64,000 nucleotides of DNA from Hirudinaria manillensis (taxonomy: Eukaryota > Annelida > Clitellata > Hirudinida > Hirudinidae): contig CM067534.1 of NCBI GenBank assembly GCA_034509925.1, positions 3,019,501 to 3,083,500 on the forward strand. Reading direction: 5' to 3'. Of this stretch, positions 34,069-49,528 are shown one piece after another. A program made the translations under genes and the position numbers. Under the pieces are notes generated by a model, which saw only the letters and a program-made list of their open reading frames with translations, ran no database searches and was not told the DNA's origin. The stretch's first letter is position 1; every line of letters begins with the position of its first letter.

Positions 34069-34918
34069 ATGATGAAGATCTTGATTCTCGTCGCCGTAAC
34101 TTTCTGCCTCGCATCTGGGGCGAAGCTGAGTCCAGAAGATGAACAAAATATTCTCGACAAGCACAATGAACTCAGAAGAGGAGAAGGTGCGAGTGACATG
34201 AAGGAAATGGTAAGGATGGATTCATTCATTTTATGCTTCCAGAAGTAAGCTGAAGACATTTGGTCAGAGAACATTAGATGTAGAGTTGAATTATTCGACT
34301 GACAGAAATGGGATCCAACTTTGGCTCACTCTGCAAGCTTGTGGGCCGATGGCTGCGTGTTCAAGCACGGACATCCAGAAGATGTAGAAACCGGCTTTGG
34401 ACACGTCGGCCAAAACATGTACATGACCAGCAGAAAATCAGTCGATTCTGTCGCCGCAACCCAGAAGTGGTTCAATGAAAAGAAGGATTACAACTACACT
34501 GAAAACAAATGTGGAGAAAAGGCAGTCTGCGGACATTACACTCAGGCACGTGCAATTTTTTACTTCTAAGCGTGAAGTAGACTTATTGGAGTGGAGAGAT
34601 TGTCTGGAGTATAACGAATTATTCACTTGCAGGTCGTTTGGGCGAATTCCGAATTCGTTGGATGCGGTGCCACCACTTGTAACGGAACGAAGGAGGAAGG
34701 AAAAGTCAGTGGAACAATATTGGTTTGCAACTACGGACCAGCGTGAGTATCAACAGTTTTTGTCCATTTTACGAGCGTCATTCATAAAACGGTTTTTTTT
34801 TGTTTCTCGTTATTATAGCGGAAATTATAGAGGTGCAAAGCCGTACAAAGCCGGAAGTCCGTGTAGCGAGTGCCCTCATGAATACACTTGCAAGAATGAC
34901 CTGTGCCACAAACCCTGA
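34069..34918 (+). CDS. CAP family protein, array copy 7
   Basis: Same product as copy 1. One A is missing from the A-run before ATGCTTAAATAG (near 33948) in the upstream region. Confidence 0.88.
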
Positions 34919-36645
34919 AAACTTGGATTTATTTGAATTTTTTTGGAATTCATGAAAACTACCTTCATTATGCTATATTCATTATTAGTAATGGTTAAAT
35001 ATGGCTGAATTATTCGAGCAATAAAAACTAAAATTTAAAAAAAAATTTATTGAATTGGGCTTTGCGTTTAGCAATTAAAAAACCGCACGGGCCGGAATTT
35101 TTGCCAAAGCCCGGTACGACCTGCAAACAGACTTAGTAGGCCCGTTCGGCCAAGCCCGCCGATGACCATTTAAATATCCAGCCTCCTCTAATCATGCATC
35201 CCAAAAATCATAATATTCACACCTATATTATATAGTCTGATATAGCATTAGCACGTTTAATAGAATTATTAAACTTTATCATTAGAATGCAAAATAACGG
35301 TGCTTCAATTGTTTCTGGATCTAAATTGGTTCTCTTTTCGCCTTAGATCCTTCATTACTAAAATTTCTTCCACTGTCCGCATAGTTTGTTGGCGGGAACT
35401 GCAAAAATTTATCCAAAAACACGGTGCGACACTGGGTAATTCCCTGATATCTCCTTATGATTCCAGCATTACTCAATGTTATACATTATTATGCCATCTT
35501 GTTGAACAATCTAATTGAGTAATGTAATTCTAATTCCTGAGAATCACAATCAATCACAAATTCAGGATATATCCCAAAGGAACACAATTCCCGTATATGC
35601 CAAGACCATTTCCGCACTCCACAAATTACCACGAGTACTCATTGACAACGGATCATCTCAAATTAACAACATTGTTCACCATATGTAAGAATGAAACTGC
35701 TCCTTAAATCCATTCAAACAAGAGACGACAATAATTTATTCAGGGCATGTCGCAGCTACGTCCGTCCAATCTTTTAACATTGATTTCCTCATTCTGGAAT
35801 AGCAAGAAGGTTGTAATTAAAATCGCGTTCCAAAAAGATTGGCAAGAGCCAACATCGCTTTCAGAGCACCGCCTTACCGAAGCAGAATATATCGACCAGG
35901 ACTTGAACCTTAAACTCTCGAACGTCGACGTCGTAAATGCGATTTATGCTTTTAATACAAAACGGTACGTGGCCTTGTTCAATGCAATATTCTAGAATTC
36001 TATGCCTTTTTGGTCTCCATAACCTGTGATTATCCACTTCTTTACACCAAATGTTCCACAAGTCGCAGACAATAATCCTCCATCAAACCATGGAATTCTC
36101 TACCTCCGGATATTATTAACTCAACAACAATATCTCGTTTTACATCTTGAATGTTTGACCATAAAAAACACCTATTAATTAAGTGATCGCCAAATTTCAC
36201 TACTTTATATATAATTCTACATTTATATGAAGCTTCATTATATTTTCGCATTTACTAATAGTCACCACAAAAATCTGTGTAACTAATTTGTTTAGATGGC
36301 CCTTCAAATTATTTTTACAAAAAAAATATATAAACTAAAAATTAAAAAAAGTTACAATAATATCACTCTAACCCACATTAAGCATTTCTAAGTACACATA
36401 TTAACACTGATCCGAAAGAAATATTAGTTGATGACAAAAAAGACATCAACAATGACATAAGCTGGTGGACCAAACAACAAAAAAAGTTTATACACGAGTG
36501 CGTACGAATGATGATTCTTAAAAAAATGCTTAAATAGCTTCGAAGTCGAGTTTGGAAACGTGATCGACTCTCATTCGGGGTAGGTTGTAGTTGAGAAATG
36601 AAACGTTTCAATCGATCATAATAACAACCTTTAAACTTTCAGAAG

Positions 36646-37494
36646 ATGATGAAGATCTTGATTCTCGTCGCCGTAACTTTCTGCCTCGCATCTGGGGCGA
36701 AGCTGAGTCCAGAAGATGAACAAAATATTCTCGACAAGCACAATGAACTCAGAAGAGGAGAAGGTGCGAGTGACATGAAGGAAATGGTAAGGATGGATTC
36801 ATTCATTTTATGCTTCCAGAAGTAAGCTGAAGACATTTGGTCAGAGAACATTAGATGTAGAGTTGAATTATTCGACTGACAGAAATGGGATCCAACTTTG
36901 GCTCACTCTGCAAGCTTGTGGGCCGATGGCTGCGTGTTCAAGCACGGACATCCAGAAGATGTAGAAACCGGCTTTGGACACGTCGGCCAAAACATGTACA
37001 TGACCAGCAGAAAATCAGTCGATTCTGTCGCCGCAACCCAGAAGTGGTTCAATGAAAAGAAGGATTACAACTACACTGAAAACAAATGTGGAGAAAAGGC
37101 AGTCTGCGGACATTACACTCAGGCACGTGCAATTTTTTACTTCTAAGCGTGAAGTAGACTTATTGGAGTGGAGAGATTGTCTGGAGTATAACGAATTATT
37201 CACTTGCAGGTCGTTTGGGCGAATTCCGAATTCGTTGGATGCGGTGCCACCACTTGTAACGGAACGAAGGAGGAAGGAAAAGTCAGTGGAACAATATTGG
37301 TTTGCAACTACGGACCAGCGTGAGTATCAACAGTTTTTGTCCATTTTACGAGCGTCATTCATAAAACGGTTTTTTTTGTTTCTCGTTATTATAGCGGAAA
37401 TTATAGAGGTGCAAAGCCGTACAAAGCCGGAAGTCCGTGTAGCGAGTGCCCTCATGAATACACTTGCAAGAATGACCTGTGCCACAAACCCTGA
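36646..37494 (+). CDS. CAP family protein, array copy 8
   Basis: Same product as copy 1. Intron 3 has 8 T, and the T-run after the stop (near 37514) is one shorter than in other units. Confidence 0.88.
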
Positions 37495-39220
37495 AAACTT
37501 GGATTTATTTGAATTTTTTGGAATTCATGAAAACTACCTTCATTATGCTATATTCATTATTAGTAATGGTTAAATATGGCTGAATTATTCGAGCAATAAA
37601 AACTAAAATTTAAAAAAAAATTTATTGAATTGGGCTTTGCGTTTAGCAATTAAAAAACCGCACGGGCCGGAATTTTTGCCAAAGCCCGGTACGACCTGCA
37701 AACAGACTTAGTAGGCCCGTTCGGCCAAGCCCGCCGATGACCATTTAAATATCCAGCCTCCTCTAATCATGCATCCCAAAAATCATAATATTCACACCTA
37801 TATTATATAGTCTGATATAGCATTAGCACGTTTAATAGAATTATTAAACTTTATCATTAGAATGCAAAATAACGGTGCTTCAATTGTTTCTGGATCTAAA
37901 TTGGTTCTCTTTTCGCCTTAGATCCTTCATTACTAAAATTTCTTCCACTGTCCGCATAGTTTGTTGGCGGGAACTGCAAAAATTTATCCAAAAACACGGT
38001 GCGACACTGGGTAATTCCCTGATATCTCCTTATGATTCCAGCATTACTCAATGTTATACATTATTATGCCATCTTGTTGAACAATCTAATTGAGTAATGT
38101 AATTCTAATTCCTGAGAATCACAATCAATCACAAATTCAGGATATATCCCAAAGGAACACAATTCCCGTATATGCCAAGACCATTTCCGCACTCCACAAA
38201 TTACCACGAGTACTCATTGACAACGGATCATCTCAAATTAACAACATTGTTCACCATATGTAAGAATGAAACTGCTCCTTAAATCCATTCAAACAAGAGA
38301 CGACAATAATTTATTCAGGGCATGTCGCAGCTACGTCCGTCCAATCTTTTAACATTGATTTCCTCATTCTGGAATAGCAAGAAGGTTGTAATTAAAATCG
38401 CGTTCCAAAAAGATTGGCAAGAGCCAACATCGCTTTCAGAGCACCGCCTTACCGAAGCAGAATATATCGACCAGGACTTGAACCTTAAACTCTCGAACGT
38501 CGACGTCGTAAATGCGATTTATGCTTTTAATACAAAACGGTACGTGGCCTTGTTCAATGCAATATTCTAGAATTCTATGCCTTTTTGGTCTCCATAACCT
38601 GTGATTATCCACTTCTTTACACCAAATGTTCCACAAGTCGCAGACAATAATCCTCCATCAAACCATGGAATTCTCTACCTCCGGATATTATTAACTCAAC
38701 AACAATATCTCGTTTTACATCTTGAATGTTTGACCATAAAAAACACCTATTAATTAAGTGATCGCCAAATTTCACTACTTTATATATAATTCTACATTTA
38801 TATGAAGCTTCATTATATTTTCGCATTTACTAATAGTCACCACAAAAATCTGTGTAACTAATTTGTTTAGATGGCCCTTCAAATTATTTTTACAAAAAAA
38901 ATATATAAACTAAAAATTAAAAAAAGTTACAATAATATCACTCTAACCCACATTAAGCATTTCTAAGTACACATATTAACACTGATCCGAAAGAAATATT
39001 AGTTGATGACAAAAAAGACATCAACAATGACATAAGCTGGTGGACCAAACAACAAAAAAAGTTTATACACGAGTGCGTACGAATGATGATTCTTAAAAAA
39101 ATGCTTAAATAGCTTCGAAGTCGAGTTTGGAAACGTGATCGACTCTCATTCGGGGTAGGTTGTAGTTGAGAAATGAAACGTTTCAATCGATCATAATAAC
39201 AACCTTTAAACTTTCAGAAG

Positions 39221-40070
39221 ATGATGAAGATCTTGATTCTCGTCGCCGTAACTTTCTGCCTCGCATCTGGGGCGAAGCTGAGTCCAGAAGATGAACAAAA
39301 TATTCTCGACAAGCACAATGAACTCAGAAGAGGAGAAGGTGCGAGTGACATGAAGGAAATGGTAAGGATGGATTCATTCATTTTATGCTTCCAGAAGTAA
39401 GCTGAAGACATTTGGTCAGAGAACATTAGATGTAGAGTTGAATTATTCGACTGACAGAAATGGGATCCAACTTTGGCTCACTCTGCAAGCTTGTGGGCCG
39501 ATGGCTGCGTGTTCAAGCACGGACATCCAGAAGATGTAGAAACCGGCTTTGGACACGTCGGCCAAAACATGTACATGACCAGCAGAAAATCAGTCGATTC
39601 TGTCGCCGCAACCCAGAAGTGGTTCAATGAAAAGAAGGATTACAACTACACTGAAAACAAATGTGGAGAAAAGGCAGTCTGCGGACATTACACTCAGGCA
39701 CGTGCAATTTTTTACTTCTAAGCGTGAAGTAGACTTATTGGAGTGGAGAGATTGTCTGGAGTATAACGAATTATTCACTTGCAGGTCGTTTGGGCGAATT
39801 CCGAATTCGTTGGATGCGGTGCCACCACTTGTAACGGAACGAAGGAGGAAGGAAAAGTCAGTGGAACAATATTGGTTTGCAACTACGGACCAGCGTGAGT
39901 ATCAACAGTTTTTGTCCATTTTACGAGCGTCATTCATAAAACGGTTTTTTTTTGTTTCTCGTTATTATAGCGGAAATTATAGAGGTGCAAAGCCGTACAA
40001 AGCCGGAAGTCCGTGTAGCGAGTGCCCTCATGAATACACTTGCAAGAATGACCTGTGCCACAAACCCTGA
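39221..40070 (+). CDS. CAP family protein, array copy 9
   Basis: Exons and product as in copy 1, with no coding difference noticed. 9-T intron 3, upstream T variant. Confidence 0.88.
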
Positions 40071-41797
40071 AAACTTGGATTTATTTGAATTTTTTTGGAA
40101 TTCATGAAAACTACCTTCATTATGCTATATTCATTATTAGTAATGGTTAAATATGGCTGAATTATTCGAGCAATAAAAACTAAAATTTAAAAAAAAATTT
40201 ATTGAATTGGGCTTTGCGTTTAGCAATTAAAAAACCGCACGGGCCGGAATTTTTGCCAAAGCCCGGTACGACCTGCAAACAGACTTAGTAGGCCCGTTCG
40301 GCCAAGCCCGCCGATGACCATTTAAATATCCAGCCTCCTCTAATCATGCATCCCAAAAATCATAATATTCACACCTATATTATATAGTCTGATATAGCAT
40401 TAGCACGTTTAATAGAATTATTAAACTTTATCATTAGAATGCAAAATAACGGTGCTTCAATTGTTTCTGGATCTAAATTGGTTCTCTTTTCGCCTTAGAT
40501 CCTTCATTACTAAAATTTCTTCCACTGTCCGCATAGTTTGTTGGCGGGAACTGCAAAAATTTATCCAAAAACACGGTGCGACACTGGGTAATTCCCTGAT
40601 ATCTCCTTATGATTCCAGCATTACTCAATGTTATACATTATTATGCCATCTTGTTGAACAATCTAATTGAGTAATGTAATTCTAATTCCTGAGAATCACA
40701 ATCAATCACAAATTCAGGATATATCCCAAAGGAACACAATTCCCGTATATGCCAAGACCATTTCCGCACTCCACAAATTACCACGAGTACTCATTGACAA
40801 CGGATCATCTCAAATTAACAACATTGTTCACCATATGTAAGAATGAAACTGCTCCTTAAATCCATTCAAACAAGAGACGACAATAATTTATTCAGGGCAT
40901 GTCGCAGCTACGTCCGTCCAATCTTTTAACATTGATTTCCTCATTCTGGAATAGCAAGAAGGTTGTAATTAAAATCGCGTTCCAAAAAGATTGGCAAGAG
41001 CCAACATCGCTTTCAGAGCACCGCCTTACCGAAGCAGAATATATCGACCAGGACTTGAACCTTAAACTCTCGAACGTCGACGTCGTAAATGCGATTTATG
41101 CTTTTAATACAAAACGGTACGTGGCCTTGTTCAATGCAATATTCTAGAATTCTATGCCTTTTTGGTCTCCATAACCTGTGATTATCCACTTCTTTACACC
41201 AAATGTTCCACAAGTCGCAGACAATAATCCTCCATCAAACCATGGAATTCTCTACCTCCGGATATTATTAACTCAACAACAATATCTCGTTTTACATCTT
41301 GAATGTTTGACCATAAAAAACACCTATTAATTAAGTGATCGCCAAATTTCACTACTTTATATATAATTCTACATTTATATGAAGCTTCATTATATTTTCG
41401 CATTTACTAATAGTCACCACAAAAATCTGTGTAACTAATTTGTTTAGATGGCCCTTCAAATTATTTTTACAAAAAAAATATATAAACTAAAAATTAAAAA
41501 AAGTTACAATAATATCACTCTAACCCACATTAAGCATTTCTAAGTACACATATTAACACTGATCCGAAAGAAATATTAGTTGATGACAAAAAAGACATCA
41601 ACAATGACATAAGCTGGTGGACCAAACAACAAAAAAAGTTTATACACGAGTGCGTACGAATGATGATTCTTAAAAAAATGCTTAAATAGCTTCGAAGTCG
41701 AGTTTGGAAACGTGATCGACTCTCATTCGGGGTAGGTTGTAGTTGAGAAATGAAACGTTTCAATCGATCATAATAACAACCTTTAAACTTTCAGAAG

Positions 41798-42647
41798 ATG
41801 ATGAAGATCTTGATTCTCGTCGCCGTAACTTTCTGCCTCGCATCTGGGGCGAAGCTGAGTCCAGAAGATGAACAAAATATTCTCGACAAGCACAATGAAC
41901 TCAGAAGAGGAGAAGGTGCGAGTGACATGAAGGAAATGGTAAGGATGGATTCATTCATTTTATGCTTCCAGAAGTAAGCTGAAGACATTTGGTCAGAGAA
42001 CATTAGATGTAGAGTTGAATTATTCGACTGACAGAAATGGGATCCAACTTTGGCTCACTCTGCAAGCTTGTGGGCCGATGGCTGCGTGTTCAAGCACGGA
42101 CATCCAGAAGATGTAGAAACCGGCTTTGGACACGTCGGCCAAAACATGTACATGACCAGCAGAAAATCAGTCGATTCTGTCGCCGCAACCCAGAAGTGGT
42201 TCAATGAAAAGAAGGATTACAACTACACTGAAAACAAATGTGGAGAAAAGGCAGTCTGCGGACATTACACTCAGGCACGTGCAATTTTTTACTTCTAAGC
42301 GTGAAGTAGACTTATTGGAGTGGAGAGATTGTCTGGAGTATAACGAATTATTCACTTGCAGGTCGTTTGGGCGAATTCCGAATTCGTTGGATGCGGTGCC
42401 ACCACTTGTAACGGAACGAAGGAGGAAGGAAAAGTCAGTGGAACAATATTGGTTTGCAACTACGGACCAGCGTGAGTATCAACAGTTTTTGTCCATTTTA
42501 CGAGCGTCATTCATAAAACGGTTTTTTTTTGTTTCTCGTTATTATAGCGGAAATTATAGAGGTGCAAAGCCGTACAAAGCCGGAAGTCCGTGTAGCGAGT
42601 GCCCTCATGAATACACTTGCAAGAATGACCTGTGCCACAAACCCTGA
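41798..42647 (+). CDS. CAP family protein, array copy 10
   Basis: Exons and product as in copy 1, with no coding difference noticed. 9-T intron 3, upstream T variant. Confidence 0.88.
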
Positions 42648-44374
42648 AAACTTGGATTTATTTGAATTTTTTTGGAATTCATGAAAACTACCTTCATTAT
42701 GCTATATTCATTATTAGTAATGGTTAAATATGGCTGAATTATTCGAGCAATAAAAACTAAAATTTAAAAAAAAATTTATTGAATTGGGCTTTGCGTTTAG
42801 CAATTAAAAAACCGCACGGGCCGGAATTTTTGCCAAAGCCCGGTACGACCTGCAAACAGACTTAGTAGGCCCGTTCGGCCAAGCCCGCCGATGACCATTT
42901 AAATATCCAGCCTCCTCTAATCATGCATCCCAAAAATCATAATATTCACACCTATATTATATAGTCTGATATAGCATTAGCACGTTTAATAGAATTATTA
43001 AACTTTATCATTAGAATGCAAAATAACGGTGCTTCAATTGTTTCTGGATCTAAATTGGTTCTCTTTTCGCCTTAGATCCTTCATTACTAAAATTTCTTCC
43101 ACTGTCCGCATAGTTTGTTGGCGGGAACTGCAAAAATTTATCCAAAAACACGGTGCGACACTGGGTAATTCCCTGATATCTCCTTATGATTCCAGCATTA
43201 CTCAATGTTATACATTATTATGCCATCTTGTTGAACAATCTAATTGAGTAATGTAATTCTAATTCCTGAGAATCACAATCAATCACAAATTCAGGATATA
43301 TCCCAAAGGAACACAATTCCCGTATATGCCAAGACCATTTCCGCACTCCACAAATTACCACGAGTACTCATTGACAACGGATCATCTCAAATTAACAACA
43401 TTGTTCACCATATGTAAGAATGAAACTGCTCCTTAAATCCATTCAAACAAGAGACGACAATAATTTATTCAGGGCATGTCGCAGCTACGTCCGTCCAATC
43501 TTTTAACATTGATTTCCTCATTCTGGAATAGCAAGAAGGTTGTAATTAAAATCGCGTTCCAAAAAGATTGGCAAGAGCCAACATCGCTTTCAGAGCACCG
43601 CCTTACCGAAGCAGAATATATCGACCAGGACTTGAACCTTAAACTCTCGAACGTCGACGTCGTAAATGCGATTTATGCTTTTAATACAAAACGGTACGTG
43701 GCCTTGTTCAATGCAATATTCTAGAATTCTATGCCTTTTTGGTCTCCATAACCTGTGATTATCCACTTCTTTACACCAAATGTTCCACAAGTCGCAGACA
43801 ATAATCCTCCATCAAACCATGGAATTCTCTACCTCCGGATATTATTAACCCAACAACAATATCTCGTTTTACATCTTGAATGTTTGACCATAAAAAACAC
43901 CTATTAATTAAGTGATCGCCAAATTTCACTACTTTATATATAATTCTACATTTATATGAAGCTTCATTATATTTTCGCATTTACTAATAGTCACCACAAA
44001 AATCTGTGTAACTAATTTGTTTAGATGGCCCTTCAAATTATTTTTACAAAAAAAATATATAAACTAAAAATTAAAAAAAGTTACAATAATATCACTCTAA
44101 CCCACATTAAGCATTTCTAAGTACACATATTAACACTGATCCGAAAGAAATATTAGTTGATGACAAAAAAGACATCAACAATGACATAAGCTGGTGGACC
44201 AAACAACAAAAAAAGTTTATACACGAGTGCGTACGAATGATGATTCTTAAAAAAATGCTTAAATAGCTTCGAAGTCGAGTTTGGAAACGTGATCGACTCT
44301 CATTCGGGGTAGGTTGTAGTTGAGAAATGAAACGTTTCAATCGATCATAATAACAACCTTTAAACTTTCAGAAG

Positions 44375-45224
44375 ATGATGAAGATCTTGATTCTCGTCGC
44401 CGTAACTTTCTGCCTCGCATCTGGGGCGAAGCTGAGTCCAGAAGATGAACAAAATATTCTCGACAAGCACAATGAACTCAGAAGAGGAGAAGGTGCGAGT
44501 GACATGAAGGAAATGGTAAGGATGGATTCATTCATTTTATGCTTCCAGAAGTAAGCTGAAGACATTTGGTCAGAGAACATTAGATGTAGAGTTGAATTAT
44601 TCGACTGACAGAAATGGGATCCAACTTTGGCTCACTCTGCAAGCTTGTGGGCCGATGGCTGCGTGTTCAAGCACGGACATCCAGAAGATGTAGAAACCGG
44701 CTTTGGACACGTCGGCCAAAACATGTACATGACCAGCAGAAAATCAGTCGATTCTGTCGCCGCAACCCAGAAGTGGTTCAATGAAAAGAAGGATTACAAC
44801 TACACTGAAAACAAATGTGGAGAAAAGGCAGTCTGCGGACATTACACTCAGGCACGTGCAATTTTTTACTTCTAAGCGTGAAGTAGACTTATTGGAGTGG
44901 AGAGATTGTCTGGAGTATAACGAATTATTCACTTGCAGGTCGTTTGGGCGAATTCCGAATTCGTTGGATGCGGTGCCACCACTTGTAACGGAACGAAGGA
45001 GGAAGGAAAAGTCAGTGGAACAATATTGGTTTGCAACTACGGACCAGCGTGAGTATCAACAGTTTTTGTCCATTTTACGAGCGTCATTCATAAAACGGTT
45101 TTTTTTTGTTTCTCGTTATTATAGCGGAAATTATAGAGGTGCAAAGCCGTACAAAGCCGGAAGTCCGTGTAGCGAGTGCCCTCATGAATACACTTGCAAG
45201 AATGACCTGTGCCACAAACCCTGA
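44375..45224 (+). CDS. CAP family protein, array copy 11
   Basis: Same product as copy 1. It has the upstream C variant (43850), which its direct neighbours 10 and 12 lack. Confidence 0.88.
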
Positions 45225-46951
45225 AAACTTGGATTTATTTGAATTTTTTTGGAATTCATGAAAACTACCTTCATTATGCTATATTCATTATTAGTAATGG
45301 TTAAATATGGCTGAATTATTCGAGCAATAAAAACTAAAATTTAAAAAAAAATTTATTGAATTGGGCTTTGCGTTTAGCAATTAAAAAACCGCACGGGCCG
45401 GAATTTTTGCCAAAGCCCGGTACGACCTGCAAACAGACTTAGTAGGCCCGTTCGGCCAAGCCCGCCGATGACCATTTAAATATCCAGCCTCCTCTAATCA
45501 TGCATCCCAAAAATCATAATATTCACACCTATATTATATAGTCTGATATAGCATTAGCACGTTTAATAGAATTATTAAACTTTATCATTAGAATGCAAAA
45601 TAACGGTGCTTCAATTGTTTCTGGATCTAAATTGGTTCTCTTTTCGCCTTAGATCCTTCATTACTAAAATTTCTTCCACTGTCCGCATAGTTTGTTGGCG
45701 GGAACTGCAAAAATTTATCCAAAAACACGGTGCGACACTGGGTAATTCCCTGATATCTCCTTATGATTCCAGCATTACTCAATGTTATACATTATTATGC
45801 CATCTTGTTGAACAATCTAATTGAGTAATGTAATTCTAATTCCTGAGAATCACAATCAATCACAAATTCAGGATATATCCCAAAGGAACACAATTCCCGT
45901 ATATGCCAAGACCATTTCCGCACTCCACAAATTACCACGAGTACTCATTGACAACGGATCATCTCAAATTAACAACATTGTTCACCATATGTAAGAATGA
46001 AACTGCTCCTTAAATCCATTCAAACAAGAGACGACAATAATTTATTCAGGGCATGTCGCAGCTACGTCCGTCCAATCTTTTAACATTGATTTCCTCATTC
46101 TGGAATAGCAAGAAGGTTGTAATTAAAATCGCGTTCCAAAAAGATTGGCAAGAGCCAACATCGCTTTCAGAGCACCGCCTTACCGAAGCAGAATATATCG
46201 ACCAGGACTTGAACCTTAAACTCTCGAACGTCGACGTCGTAAATGCGATTTATGCTTTTAATACAAAACGGTACGTGGCCTTGTTCAATGCAATATTCTA
46301 GAATTCTATGCCTTTTTGGTCTCCATAACCTGTGATTATCCACTTCTTTACACCAAATGTTCCACAAGTCGCAGACAATAATCCTCCATCAAACCATGGA
46401 ATTCTCTACCTCCGGATATTATTAACTCAACAACAATATCTCGTTTTACATCTTGAATGTTTGACCATAAAAAACACCTATTAATTAAGTGATCGCCAAA
46501 TTTCACTACTTTATATATAATTCTACATTTATATGAAGCTTCATTATATTTTCGCATTTACTAATAGTCACCACAAAAATCTGTGTAACTAATTTGTTTA
46601 GATGGCCCTTCAAATTATTTTTACAAAAAAAATATATAAACTAAAAATTAAAAAAAGTTACAATAATATCACTCTAACCCACATTAAGCATTTCTAAGTA
46701 CACATATTAACACTGATCCGAAAGAAATATTAGTTGATGACAAAAAAGACATCAACAATGACATAAGCTGGTGGACCAAACAACAAAAAAAGTTTATACA
46801 CGAGTGCGTACGAATGATGATTCTTAAAAAAATGCTTAAATAGCTTCGAAGTCGAGTTTGGAAACGTGATCGACTCTCATTCGGGGTAGGTTGTAGTTGA
46901 GAAATGAAACGTTTCAATCGATCATAATAACAACCTTTAAACTTTCAGAAG

Positions 46952-47801
46952 ATGATGAAGATCTTGATTCTCGTCGCCGTAACTTTCTGCCTCGCATCTG
47001 GGGCGAAGCTGAGTCCAGAAGATGAACAAAATATTCTCGACAAGCACAATGAACTCAGAAGAGGAGAAGGTGCGAGTGACATGAAGGAAATGGTAAGGAT
47101 GGATTCATTCATTTTATGCTTCCAGAAGTAAGCTGAAGACATTTGGTCAGAGAACATTAGATGTAGAGTTGAATTATTCGACTGACAGAAATGGGATCCA
47201 ACTTTGGCTCACTCTGCAAGCTTGTGGGCCGATGGCTGCGTGTTCAAGCACGGACATCCAGAAGATGTAGAAACCGGCTTTGGACACGTCGGCCAAAACA
47301 TGTACATGACCAGCAGAAAATCAGTCGATTCTGTCGCCGCAACCCAGAAGTGGTTCAATGAAAAGAAGGATTACAACTACACTGAAAACAAATGTGGAGA
47401 AAAGGCAGTCTGCGGACATTACACTCAGGCACGTGCAATTTTTTACTTCTAAGCGTGAAGTAGACTTATTGGAGTGGAGAGATTGTCTGGAGTATAACGA
47501 ATTATTCACTTGCAGGTCGTTTGGGCGAATTCCGAATTCGTTGGATGCGGTGCCACCACTTGTAACGGAACGAAGGAGGAAGGAAAAGTCAGTGGAACAA
47601 TATTGGTTTGCAACTACGGACCAGCGTGAGTATCAACAGTTTTTGTCCATTTTACGAGCGTCATTCATAAAACGGTTTTTTTTTGTTTCTCGTTATTATA
47701 GCGGAAATTATAGAGGTGCAAAGCCGTACAAAGCCGGAAGTCCGTGTAGCGAGTGCCCTCATGAATACACTTGCAAGAATGACCTGTGCCACAAACCCTG
47801 A
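46952..47801 (+). CDS. CAP family protein, array copy 12
   Basis: Exons and product as in copy 1, with no coding difference noticed. 9-T intron 3, upstream T variant. Confidence 0.88.
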
Positions 47802-49528
47802 AAACTTGGATTTATTTGAATTTTTTTGGAATTCATGAAAACTACCTTCATTATGCTATATTCATTATTAGTAATGGTTAAATATGGCTGAATTATTCGA
47901 GCAATAAAAACTAAAATTTAAAAAAAAATTTATTGAATTGGGCTTTGCGTTTAGCAATTAAAAAACCGCACGGGCCGGAATTTTTGCCAAAGCCCGGTAC
48001 GACCTGCAAACAGACTTAGTAGGCCCGTTCGGCCAAGCCCGCCGATGACCATTTAAATATCCAGCCTCCTCTAATCATGCATCCCAAAAATCATAATATT
48101 CACACCTATATTATATAGTCTGATATAGCATTAGCACGTTTAATAGAATTATTAAACTTTATCATTAGAATGCAAAATAACGGTGCTTCAATTGTTTCTG
48201 GATCTAAATTGGTTCTCTTTTCGCCTTAGATCCTTCATTACTAAAATTTCTTCCACTGTCCGCATAGTTTGTTGGCGGGAACTGCAAAAATTTATCCAAA
48301 AACACGGTGCGACACTGGGTAATTCCCTGATATCTCCTTATGATTCCAGCATTACTCAATGTTATACATTATTATGCCATCTTGTTGAACAATCTAATTG
48401 AGTAATGTAATTCTAATTCCTGAGAATCACAATCAATCACAAATTCAGGATATATCCCAAAGGAACACAATTCCCGTATATGCCAAGACCATTTCCGCAC
48501 TCCACAAATTACCACGAGTACTCATTGACAACGGATCATCTCAAATTAACAACATTGTTCACCATATGTAAGAATGAAACTGCTCCTTAAATCCATTCAA
48601 ACAAGAGACGACAATAATTTATTCAGGGCATGTCGCAGCTACGTCCGTCCAATCTTTTAACATTGATTTCCTCATTCTGGAATAGCAAGAAGGTTGTAAT
48701 TAAAATCGCGTTCCAAAAAGATTGGCAAGAGCCAACATCGCTTTCAGAGCACCGCCTTACCGAAGCAGAATATATCGACCAGGACTTGAACCTTAAACTC
48801 TCGAACGTCGACGTCGTAAATGCGATTTATGCTTTTAATACAAAACGGTACGTGGCCTTGTTCAATGCAATATTCTAGAATTCTATGCCTTTTTGGTCTC
48901 CATAACCTGTGATTATCCACTTCTTTACACCAAATGTTCCACAAGTCGCAGACAATAATCCTCCATCAAACCATGGAATTCTCTACCTCCGGATATTATT
49001 AACTCAACAACAATATCTCGTTTTACATCTTGAATGTTTGACCATAAAAAACACCTATTAATTAAGTGATCGCCAAATTTCACTACTTTATATATAATTC
49101 TACATTTATATGAAGCTTCATTATATTTTCGCATTTACTAATAGTCACCACAAAAATCTGTGTAACTAATTTGTTTAGATGGCCCTTCAAATTATTTTTA
49201 CAAAAAAAATATATAAACTAAAAATTAAAAAAAGTTACAATAATATCACTCTAACCCACATTAAGCATTTCTAAGTACACATATTAACACTGATCCGAAA
49301 GAAATATTAGTTGATGACAAAAAAGACATCAACAATGACATAAGCTGGTGGACCAAACAACAAAAAAAGTTTATACACGAGTGCGTACGAATGATGATTC
49401 TTAAAAAAATGCTTAAATAGCTTCGAAGTCGAGTTTGGAAACGTGATCGACTCTCATTCGGGGTAGGTTGTAGTTGAGAAATGAAACGTTTCAATCGATC
49501 ATAATAACAACCTTTAAACTTTCAGAAG